Source: an uncultured euryarchaeote
GTDB taxonomy: Archaea; Thermoplasmatota; Poseidoniia; Poseidoniales; Thalassarchaeaceae
Direction of reading: 5' to 3'
DNA: 9,735 nt
Assembly: GCA_937876055.1 (NCBI GenBank)
Contig: CALEIW010000177.1
Coordinates: 1 to 9,735, forward strand
The notes beneath the pieces are model-generated. The model worked only from the letters and a program-made list of their open reading frames with translations, did no database searches and was not told where the DNA came from. Positions within the stretch are counted from its first letter, which is position 1. Each line of letters starts with the position of its first letter. The position numbers and the translations under genes were made by a program. Shown here one piece after another: positions 1-6,705 of this stretch.

Positions 1-1014
1 GTAAGCAACCATCCGCTTGAGATTTGTCTGACCCATACAGACTATGGCTCCATACACTAGGCTTGCCATTCCAAGTATAATCAACAATGGAGTGAAGACT
101 ACGGTTGATTCTGGGAAGATGGTTACAGCGATTCTGAGGAATCCGTATGCGCCCATCTTCAACATGACACCAGCTAACAGCATTGAGCCGGCTGTTGGTG
201 CCTGAACGTGAGCATCTGGTAACCAAGTGTGAACTGGTACGCTAGGCATCTTTGTGGCAAAGCCAATCAGTAATAGAAGCCAGACAAAGTGGCGCAAACC
301 TTCTCCTGCAATCAAACCATTTCCAGAGGCCTGGGCCGTCATTTCTACCAAGTCGAAATGGTGACCGGTTAGACTGTCCAGACCGCTAATTGGATCGGTA
401 TGGAAGTACATCACAAGGATACCAATAAGCATCAGAACACTTGCAGTGAAAGTGTAGATGAAGAATTTCATCGAAGCATATCTGCGGTCGTCCCCACCCC
501 AAACCAAAATCAGGAAGAACATAGGAATCAGAGTCAATTCCCAGAAGACGTAGAAAACGAATAAGTCGAGTACTACGAATACGCCAATTAGCGCACCTTC
601 CATGACTAGGATTAGCGGGTGGAATAGATGTCCTTTCTTTGCGTCCCACTCGACTAGCATAGAGATAGGGATTAACAGAGCGGTAAGCCATACCATTGGG
701 AACGACAAGGCGTCAACCCCGACTACCCATCTTACTCCGATACTTTCCAGAAGAACTACTGGATCATCTGGATCATTTTGAAAAACATACTCACCTTGTG
801 TAATATTGAGCCAATCGATATTACCAATTTGGCCGAGGAATAGCGCGGTTGTTATGGCGAAGATTGCCAGAGCAACTCCCATCGAAAGTGAGCGTGAAAT
901 CTTTCGAGTAAACTCTGCCATACTTGCAGGAGCGAGGTATGGCAGAATCAACAGGGCTAAACCGACAGCAAGCGGTGTTAGGGTGATGAATGTTAGAGGA
1001 TCTGACTGAATCAA
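1..1014 (-). CDS. nuoM: NADH-quinone oxidoreductase-like (complex I) subunit M, partial at the window edge
   Basis: Antiporter-like membrane subunit that moves protons in the distal membrane arm of complex I. The first 338 residues are present; the C-terminal part lies beyond position 1. Conserved family residues are visible: a TM-helix glutamate in FYVFWELTLIP (E159, equivalent to E144 of E. coli NuoM), the channel lysine in GFATKMPSVPVHTWLPDAH (K255, equivalent to K234) and the lysine in LAGVMLKMGAYG (K286, equivalent to K265). I translated this frame directly and it is open without interruption. The start is inferred: the only well-placed candidate is TTG at 1014-1012, which overlaps the nuoL stop as TTGA and lies 4 nt after a GGGGGGTGA Shine-Dalgarno (1019-1027). 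Another in-frame TTG lies four codons upstream but would put that motif inside the gene. The identity is secure; the start is less so. Confidence 0.95.
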   Translation of the reverse strand, partial: MIQSDPLTFITLTPLAVGLALLILPYLAPASMAEFTRKISRSLSMGVALAIFAITTALFLGQIGNIDWLNITQGEYVFQNDPDDPVVLLESIGVRWVVGVDALSFPMVWLTALLIPISMLVEWDAKKGHLFHPLILVMEGALIGVFVVLDLFVFYVFWELTLIPMFFLILVWGGDDRRYASMKFFIYTFTASVLMLIGILVMYFHTDPISGLDSLTGHHFDLVEMTAQASGNGLIAGEGLRHFVWLLLLIGFATKMPSVPVHTWLPDAHVQAPTAGSMLLAGVMLKMGAYGFLRIAVTIFPESTVVFTPLLIILGMASLVYGAIVCMGQTNLKRMVAY

Positions 1015-3308
1015 GCGCTCACCCCCCAAATTAGAGCGAATATACACAATGCCCCGACAGCAGCCATCAGAATGTAGTCGCGAGCACTACCGGTTGTTAC
1101 TCTGCGAATTTGTACGGAACCGAAAACAGAATTGGATTCAATCTGCTTGATTACTCCATCGATTATGTTGGCATCGAACCAAGCGGCGAAAGCAGAGAAT
1201 GGAAGGATGGTCTTTCCTAGAATCCACTCGTATAGGTCATCGAAATACAGACGGTTCTGTAGTGCCTCGGCAAATTGTGAGTTTGCTAATTCATCGACAT
1301 TTTGGCTACCAAACTTGCCAGACAGGCTGGTTAGCCAGTGAACTATTGGTGTTGCTTTCTCGCCTTCCTTGAGTGAACCACCGTATACTCGGGCGGCAAA
1401 TATTGGACCAATGATGAATGAAAGCAGGATAGTGGTCCAGCCAATCATTCGGACTTGTTCGTCCTCAGGTAGGAATGCATGCTCTAGTTCGTAAATCACC
1501 TGATCGACGAATGTGTCCTTGTGAATAGATAGGTGGTCAGCCTCTCCTGATAGCCAATCTACCATTCCATAGAGGGCGAGTCCGAATCCGCCTAGGGCGG
1601 TAATTATTGAGAGAATTACAAGAGGTGTCTTGATCCAAGGAGTCTCTTCATGGACGTGGTCTACGAGTTCGTTCTTTGGCTCACCCGCGAAGGTCATGAA
1701 CCACATTCGTGACATGTAGAAGCCGGTCATACCGGCAGTTGCTAGAATTAGTATAGCCGGCCCTAGCAATGCGTCTGCTCCATTGAAGTAAGCATACCAT
1801 GTCTTTCCAACGATAATTTCCTTTGACCAGAATCCACCGATTAATGGAATCCCAATAATTGACATCGATCCGAACATCATCGCTGTTGCTGTTACGGGTA
1901 GTTTGCTCGCTAAGCCACCCATATTGCGCATATCTTGAGGGTCGAAGTCATGGTCACCATGATCTCCATGATGCAAATGGTCGTGAGCATGGTGAACTTC
2001 GTGGATTACGGAACCACTCGCCATGAACAGCATTCCCTTTGCCATGGCGTGATTGAAGAGATGGAATAGAGCACCACCGAAGATTAGAGCTCCTGCGTGA
2101 TGCTTATCGTTATTGAAGAACCAAAGTGCTGCTCCTAGTCCTGTAAATATGTAGGCCAATTGACTCATCGTGGAATATGCTAACACTTTCTTGATATCAT
2201 TCTGCACAAAGGCGATTGCTGCGGCCATAAAGGCAGTAATTCCACCGACCCATGCAACGATCAGACCAAGGTCTTCCATTCCTGCCACGCCATGATGGTG
2301 AACATCGACAAATGGTACCATTCGAGCGACTAGATACAATCCAGCGTTAACCATGGTCGCAGCGTGGATAAGGGCCGATACGGGAGTTGGTCCTTCCATC
2401 GCATCTGGTAACCATACGTGTAATGGGAACTGAGCGGACTTACCTACAGCTCCAATGAATAGCATCAGTAGTGCAGTTTGCAACATAGCAGCATCCACCG
2501 CTGCTCCACCTACGCCTGTGGATGGATCATCAAAGACAACAGCGAAGTCTAGAGAGCCGTATATGTCATAGAGCATTAGTAGTCCAATCATTAGGAATAC
2601 ATCACCAACACGAGTTGTTAGGAAAGCCTTCTTTGCAGCGTATGCAGCACTTTCCTTCCAGTAATAGAATCCGATAAGGAGATAGGAACAAAGACCCATT
2701 ATTTCCCAGAAGATGAATAACCAAAGGAAGTTGTCCGCCAGGACCATTCCAAACATACCCATGCTGAAGAGAACGAACTCGGCGAAGAATCGATGGTTTG
2801 AGTTATCATTGATTGAATCGGTAGTCATGTATCCGATTGCGAACCAACAGATGAGGAAGCATAGGAAAGTGGCAACAAATAGTAGCATTATGCTAACTGC
2901 ATCGAGGTATATTCCTAGTCCGATTCCACTGAATCCTGAAGAGGCAATCGACCATCCCTCCGAGTCGTAGGTTAGGACATCAAAGGTCAACCAACTGAAT
3001 GGATCTCCTGATTCAATATGGCCGTGAGCATCGAGATAATCGTAAATCAGCCAAATCGAAGCGGAAAGAGATACGCTGAGTGCTCCAAGTCCTAAGATTC
3101 CGCCTTCCTTCAAGCGATTTACCCAGAATTCATCACCGTTCCAAACCTGACCTGCTATCGCAATTGTTGCGAAGAAAAGCAAAGGTGCGGCGATAATTAG
3201 CCACCAATAATCGGTTGATGATTCCCCAGTGCTGTAGAGATAAGGTACGATTGCCAAAAACGGCAAAATGAAGAGTAGTCTGTCCCACTCCTGCTTGTTT
3301 TCTCCCAT
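1011..3308 (-). CDS. nuoL: Complex I subunit L, antiporter-like proton channel with His-rich insertion
   Basis: Terminal antiporter-like subunit of the complex I membrane arm, with many TM helices followed by the long lateral helix and a last anchor helix. The 765 residues exceed the usual roughly 610-650 of bacterial NuoL. Family landmarks are the TM glutamate in FIFWEIMGLCSYLLIG (E202), the channel lysine in GAVGKSAQFPLHVWLPDAM (K290), SALIHAATMVNAG, and VLAYSTMSQLAY. The C-terminal YFDDLYEWILGK region and the closing TM segment are intact. Start: a GTG at 3317 and an ATG at 3314 are also in frame, but both fall inside the Shine-Dalgarno GAGGTGAT (3313-3320), so the ATG at 3308-3306, 4 nt downstream of it, is chosen. 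Odd feature: residues about 436-456 are a His/Asp-rich stretch just before the conserved DMRNMGGL, where relatives have only a short link. Its stop overlaps the nuoM start. Confidence 0.97.
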   Translation of the reverse strand: MGENKQEWDRLLFILPFLAIVPYLYSTGESSTDYWWLIIAAPLLFFATIAIAGQVWNGDEFWVNRLKEGGILGLGALSVSLSASIWLIYDYLDAHGHIESGDPFSWLTFDVLTYDSEGWSIASSGFSGIGLGIYLDAVSIMLLFVATFLCFLICWFAIGYMTTDSINDNSNHRFFAEFVLFSMGMFGMVLADNFLWLFIFWEIMGLCSYLLIGFYYWKESAAYAAKKAFLTTRVGDVFLMIGLLMLYDIYGSLDFAVVFDDPSTGVGGAAVDAAMLQTALLMLFIGAVGKSAQFPLHVWLPDAMEGPTPVSALIHAATMVNAGLYLVARMVPFVDVHHHGVAGMEDLGLIVAWVGGITAFMAAAIAFVQNDIKKVLAYSTMSQLAYIFTGLGAALWFFNNDKHHAGALIFGGALFHLFNHAMAKGMLFMASGSVIHEVHHAHDHLHHGDHGDHDFDPQDMRNMGGLASKLPVTATAMMFGSMSIIGIPLIGGFWSKEIIVGKTWYAYFNGADALLGPAILILATAGMTGFYMSRMWFMTFAGEPKNELVDHVHEETPWIKTPLVILSIITALGGFGLALYGMVDWLSGEADHLSIHKDTFVDQVIYELEHAFLPEDEQVRMIGWTTILLSFIIGPIFAARVYGGSLKEGEKATPIVHWLTSLSGKFGSQNVDELANSQFAEALQNRLYFDDLYEWILGKTILPFSAFAAWFDANIIDGVIKQIESNSVFGSVQIRRVTTGSARDYILMAAVGALCIFALIWGVSA
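1019..1027 (-). promoter_or_regulatory. Ribosome binding site supporting a TTG start for nuoM
   Basis: GGGGGGTGA on the minus strand inside the last codons of nuoL, 4 nt before the TTG at 1014. There is no ATG or GTG candidate near the expected N-terminus of NuoM, so this motif is the main support for the unusual start codon. Confidence 0.6.
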
Positions 3309-3312
3309 TTTC

Positions 3313-3320
3313 ATCACCTC
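3313..3320 (-). promoter_or_regulatory. Ribosome binding site that fixes the nuoL start
   Basis: GAGGTGAT on the minus strand, complementary to the archaeal 16S rRNA 3' end. It overlaps the nuoK stop and lies 4 nt before the ATG at 3308. Two earlier in-frame start codons (3317 and 3314) are part of this motif and so are unlikely to be used. Confidence 0.8.
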
Positions 3321-3621
3321 AATTTCTCAATAAAGTCGCTTCATCGAGCGAAATTGTTTCCTGTGTACTGTACAAGGAAAGTAGAATTGCAAGCCCGATT
3401 GCAACTTCTGCGGCAGCTATTGCGATTGCAACAGCAGTGAATACCCATCCGTCTACTGAACCATGATGCATGGCTCCGGCTACGAAGTTGAGATTGGCTG
3501 CGTTCAACATGACCTCTATGCACATCAAAACGACGATGGCATTCTTTCGGCTAAATGCTCCAATCAAACCGATACCAAAGAGAATCACGCCGAGACCGGC
3601 GATCCAACTTGCTTCAATCAT
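3319..3621 (-). CDS. nuoK: Complex I subunit K, small membrane proton-channel subunit
   Basis: A 100-residue protein with three predicted TM helices, MrpC-like, the usual NuoK length. It contributes to a proton path in the membrane arm between NuoJ and NuoN. The two functionally important membrane glutamates are present: E36 in CIEVMLNAANLNF and E72 in AAAEVAIGLAI, at exactly the E. coli residue numbers. That match supports the ATG at 3621-3619 rather than the GTG one codon upstream. The ATG shares one base with the stop of the preceding gene (TGATG), and a GGAGGCGAT Shine-Dalgarno (3627-3635) sits 5 nt ahead, inside that gene's last codons. Translational coupling is therefore likely. Confidence 0.97.
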   Translation of the reverse strand: MIEASWIAGLGVILFGIGLIGAFSRKNAIVVLMCIEVMLNAANLNFVAGAMHHGSVDGWVFTAVAIAIAAAEVAIGLAILLSLYSTQETISLDEATLLRN

Positions 3622-3887
3622 CACTCATCGCCTCCCATATCGTAGAGAAGGTTGACGAGGCGCTCGTCGCGAACTAGGTAAGATGCACCAATCATCGCCA
3701 TCGAAAGTAAGATTCCAAGAACAACGGTGACAAGAGCCCAATCATCGAGTATTGATACTGCAAATTCGAGTGTGGTTGGAGCACCGGCAGCGGATTCTCC
3801 CCACATTGGATGATCCATTACTTCTCTTAGAAGAATTAGGACGAAAGCGAATACCCCTAAGCGGGCAGTGATTCCCATTGCCCTCAT
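3621..3887 (-). CDS. nuoJ2: Complex I subunit J, C-terminal part (split NuoJ, second gene)
   Basis: An 88-residue membrane protein with a TM helix at about residues 5-22 and a second at about 50-71, separated by a polar linker. These correspond to the last two helices of full-length NuoJ. Assignment rests mainly on position (directly between the NuoJ N-terminal gene and nuoK), on topology and on the known splitting of nuoJ in haloarchaea and some other Euryarchaeota; the sequence itself is weakly conserved in this family. The ATG at 3887 overlaps the previous stop as ATGA and is preceded by GGAAGGTGAT with 5 nt spacing. It has its own start signal and is not in frame with nuoJ1, so it reads as a separate gene rather than a sequencing frameshift. 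Confidence 0.85.
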   Translation of the reverse strand: MRAMGITARLGVFAFVLILLREVMDHPMWGESAAGAPTTLEFAVSILDDWALVTVVLGILLSMAMIGASYLVRDERLVNLLYDMGGDE

Positions 3888-4162
3888 TCAACATCACCTT
3901 CCTGTATTTGGCGTCGAGTTAACATAACTCCGAACTGAACCACTAGCATTACCGAACCAAGGTAAACTAGAATCTGAATAGCCGCCAACATCTCGGCGTG
4001 AGCCAATACCATTACTCCAGCAACGGCGAAGAAGGTCATCATTAGCGAGAGAAGAGAGTGAGCTACTCTCCTTGCATAGACACATCCCAGGGCTCCGAGG
4101 ATAGCAACAAGCGCCATAATGACGAATGCAACAGCCTCGAAATCAATAGCCAATGGAATCAA
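3884..4162 (-). CDS. nuoJ1: Complex I subunit J, N-terminal part (split NuoJ, first gene)
   Basis: A 92-residue protein with three TM helices, equivalent to helices 1-3 of NuoJ. The diagnostic stretch is AEMLAAIQILVYLGSVMLVV (residues about 56-75), matching the family pattern around the third helix, whose pi-bulge tyrosine region is linked to coupling in complex I. The protein ends shortly after this helix and the rest of NuoJ is encoded by the next gene. The start is uncertain. A TTG at 4162-4160 overlaps the nuoI stop as TTGA, with AAGGAAG 7 nt upstream; a GGAGG only 1 nt away is too close to serve it. A second in-frame TTG three codons later (4153-4151) lies 10 nt from that GGAGG. There is no ATG or GTG option near the N-terminus. 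Confidence 0.92.
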   Translation of the reverse strand: MIPLAIDFEAVAFVIMALVAILGALGCVYARRVAHSLLSLMMTFFAVAGVMVLAHAEMLAAIQILVYLGSVMLVVQFGVMLTRRQIQEGDVE

Positions 4163-5142
4163 GCCTCCGCTTCCTTGGCAGCTCTAGCTGCCTTTCTTTC
4201 GCGCTTATTCTTCTCTTTCTTCGCGCGCTTTGCAAGTTCCATATCGACTCGCTCTTGGTGGACGGCTGGGAGTACACGAGTTCTATCTGCGTCGAACCAT
4301 AGGTCTTCACGAGAGTATCCAGACATTCCATCATACTCATTGGTCATGAAGAATGATTCGAACGGACATGCTTCCGCACACAATCCACAGAACATACAGC
4401 GGCCGATATCGATTCTACCGCTGACGATATCAGTCTCCGCCGGCTTGAGTTCTGTAGTTGCAATGTCTTCGATACCTGATCCGTCCATCCAACGCACGGT
4501 TGCCGTATCGCCGGAGATGTCGATTACTTCTGCGAAATCATATTGCTGCGGGGCTGCGGTATGCTCATTCACTAAGTCGAATTCCTCAATTTCTTCGAAC
4601 TCTTCCTTTGGCTTCGCGGCATACCCACCTGCCTCGAATTCTGATCCATAGCCGTGCCACTCGTCGTCTTCCTCGGCTAGGTCAAGAACATTGACTCTAA
4701 CTTCAGAGGTCATGTGTAGACAGTCATTTGGACATGCCTTGACACATGCCTTGCAAGCGGTACAAGTTTCCCAAACAATTCCAATTCTACCATTGTAATT
4801 TCCTGGAACGAATAACCATGGCTCCATGTCCTCTAGTCGTTCATAGGGGTACATGACCGTAACAGGCCGTTCAAGGAAAGGGAGTAGATCGGTAGACTCT
4901 CGATCAGCAGCATATGTGTGACCTTCTGAAAGATGTTCGCCCCCTATTCTAGCCTGGGTAAAATCATCTGTCATTGTAACTTCTTGACCATGATAATTAT
5001 TTTTCAAAAGGCCTAATCGCCCTAGGAAAGGAACGGTTCTCAATGCCGTTTTCATCGTCATCCACATTGGCTTAATAATCAGGTTACGGAAGTTAGGAGC
5101 CGCGTGTGGGTGTCCAGTGTTATAGTGCTGTGATTTATCCAT
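4159..5142 (-). CDS. nuoI: Complex I subunit I, 2x[4Fe-4S] ferredoxin-like subunit with large insertions
   Basis: Carries the two 4Fe-4S clusters (N6a/N6b type) that pass electrons towards N2 on NuoB. Motif one is C127-x2-C130-x2-C133-x3-C137-P and motif two C249-x2-C252-x2-C255-x3-C259-P. An N-terminal amphipathic helix (about 20-45) and the RPVTVMYP segment (about 92-99) also match the family. At 327 residues it is far longer than the 180 of E. coli NuoI. About 40 extra residues lie between the N-terminal helix and RPVTVMYP. Residues about 153-236 are inserted between the cluster motifs: an acidic, Glu/Asp-rich part, then a short beta-rich stretch (about 201-234) resembling an SH3-like barrel. 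The tail (301-327) is Lys/Arg/Ala-rich. The ATG follows GGAGGTGA (5147-5154) by 4 nt, 15 nt after the nuoH stop. Confidence 0.96.
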   Translation of the reverse strand: MDKSQHYNTGHPHAAPNFRNLIIKPMWMTMKTALRTVPFLGRLGLLKNNYHGQEVTMTDDFTQARIGGEHLSEGHTYAADRESTDLLPFLERPVTVMYPYERLEDMEPWLFVPGNYNGRIGIVWETCTACKACVKACPNDCLHMTSEVRVNVLDLAEEDDEWHGYGSEFEAGGYAAKPKEEFEEIEEFDLVNEHTAAPQQYDFAEVIDISGDTATVRWMDGSGIEDIATTELKPAETDIVSGRIDIGRCMFCGLCAEACPFESFFMTNEYDGMSGYSREDLWFDADRTRVLPAVHQERVDMELAKRAKKEKNKRERKAARAAKEAEA

Positions 5143-5157
5143 TTATTCACCTCCAAT

Positions 5158-6699
5158 CTAATCTCTGTGAGTACCTGGGCTTGCCTTCTCCAAGGTCTGT
5201 GTGTGGTACATCCTTCGATTCAGTTCCAACGCATCTTCATCCTCATCCAAGGCGAGGACAACGAAAGCGACTATGAATGAGCCAAATAGAACTGGGACCG
5301 CCCAAATCGGCCATCCTCCTGCTGCAGTACTATCCCACACCTCGAGGCGAAGCCAGATTGCCACGGCAAGATTGACCATCGAGGCCGGAAGGAGCCAACG
5401 CCATCCAAACTCAAGAATTTGGTCGGTGCGAACACGATGTAGTGAAGCACGGACCCACACGAAGAATGCGAACATCAGGTATGCCTTGAGGAGTAGAACT
5501 ACCAATCCAGGTGTTGCATTTGCTAGGAAGTCAAAGAGGACCCCGACATAAGGAAGGCCAACCAAAGTGTCTTCGAATGGTAATTGCCAACCGCCAAGGA
5601 AGAATAGTGCAAAGAGGATGCAAGCCGCGTAGGCTCGCATCATTTCGACAGCGAACATCAGTCCCCAACGGATTCCACCGTATTCTGTCCACCAACCCTC
5701 AACCAATTCGGCCTCTGCCTCAGGCATATCGAATGGAATACGCTCAACTTCAGCGATCATTGTGATTAGGAATAATGCAGCACCCAAGGGCATGATGAAG
5801 ACATTCCATGTGTTACTTGTCTCGATTTGGAAATCGACTATTTCTAGAATGTTGAAGGATCCTGAAATTACTGCAATTGCTAGGACGCTAATCAGTAAAG
5901 GTATCTCGTAAGCGGTAAGTTGTGCCGCGGACCTCATTCCTCCGATGAGGGTATATTTGTTGTTTGACGACCATCCCGCAAAGAAAACACCGAGTGGTGC
6001 GACTCCGAATATTGCCATCATGAATACCAATGACAACTCTGGGTTGGCAGCCCATATGTGTGGTCCGAATGGGATGAATGCATAGACCATGATTGTGGTT
6101 GCAATAATGATTACAGGAGCGGTTTCGAAAACCAATCTGTCGGCCTTTGTTGGGACCATGTGTTCCTTGGTAGCGAACTTTAGGAAGTCGGCTAGCGCTT
6201 GGAAGAAACCGGGGAATAGGAACCAAATTCCGTGGTATCCTCTATTGTGAACGCGATCTACTGCTACGTGCTTCGATTTGTTTCCAAAGTTAGAGTTCAG
6301 CATTCCGTTTACCCATCCAATCGGAGCACCTATCCCAAACGGCAGTTGATTCCACCATTGGCCCGCAGTCGTATGGCCTTCGCCAATCCACAAACTTCTG
6401 AGGCTGGTAGTTGCACCCAATCTGTCCATCAATCTCGCTATGAATTTGCGCTCAATGTATGGAACTACCATCAAGGTGAGCATCATTGTAGCAAAGACAA
6501 TTGTACACATTATAGTGGTGAATAGGAAAGTTTCGAGGGCTCCCTGAATGCTTGCAAATTCTCCTTGCAAATTTACGGAACCTAATGGGCCTAAACCAAT
6601 ATCACTTGAAGGTAGTAAGTCATGAACTTGGTCCATTGACCAACCGACGATAGACTCCATCCAGCCACGGACGTCTAACCAATCGCTAGTTCCTGCCAT
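5158..6699 (-). CDS. nuoH: Complex I subunit H, quinone-chamber membrane subunit with loop insertion
   Basis: Membrane subunit forming the quinone entry channel and the link between the peripheral arm and the proton channels. Diagnostic blocks are ERKFIARLMDRLG (83-95), FAGWSSNNKYTLIGGMRSAAQ (240-260) and the Glu-rich loop VERIPFDMPEAEAELVEGWW (318-337) followed by TEYGG. The C-terminal VRASLHRVRTDQ-FGW block is present. At 513 residues it is much longer than the usual roughly 325. The excess consists of about 50 residues before the first TM helix, about 55 residues (96-150) in the cytoplasmic loop between helices 1 and 2, and an acidic tail with a DEDED run at about 485. The loop's usual GPNRVG motif seems reduced to HNRGYHG (151-157). 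The ATG is preceded by CAGGTGAT with 5 nt spacing; nuoD stops 6 nt upstream. Confidence 0.97.
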   Translation of the reverse strand: MAGTSDWLDVRGWMESIVGWSMDQVHDLLPSSDIGLGPLGSVNLQGEFASIQGALETFLFTTIMCTIVFATMMLTLMVVPYIERKFIARLMDRLGATTSLRSLWIGEGHTTAGQWWNQLPFGIGAPIGWVNGMLNSNFGNKSKHVAVDRVHNRGYHGIWFLFPGFFQALADFLKFATKEHMVPTKADRLVFETAPVIIIATTIMVYAFIPFGPHIWAANPELSLVFMMAIFGVAPLGVFFAGWSSNNKYTLIGGMRSAAQLTAYEIPLLISVLAIAVISGSFNILEIVDFQIETSNTWNVFIMPLGAALFLITMIAEVERIPFDMPEAEAELVEGWWTEYGGIRWGLMFAVEMMRAYAACILFALFFLGGWQLPFEDTLVGLPYVGVLFDFLANATPGLVVLLLKAYLMFAFFVWVRASLHRVRTDQILEFGWRWLLPASMVNLAVAIWLRLEVWDSTAAGGWPIWAVPVLFGSFIVAFVVLALDEDEDALELNRRMYHTQTLEKASPGTHRD

Positions 6700-6705
6700 T
6701 GTAAA

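Noticed and set aside
386..691. Minus-strand open frame of 101 codons near the left edge
   Set aside because: It is a different frame within nuoM, whose own frame is open over all 338 codons and carries the family's functional residues.
3621..3887. nuoJ1/nuoJ2 considered as one gene broken by a frameshift
   Set aside because: The second part has its own ATG and well-spaced ribosome binding site, and split nuoJ is known in Euryarchaeota.
4058..4651. A 197-codon open frame on the plus strand opposite nuoI and nuoJ1
   Set aside because: It is antisense to well-supported genes with clear motifs, is Ser/Arg-rich as expected of a shadow frame, and shows no recognisable domain.
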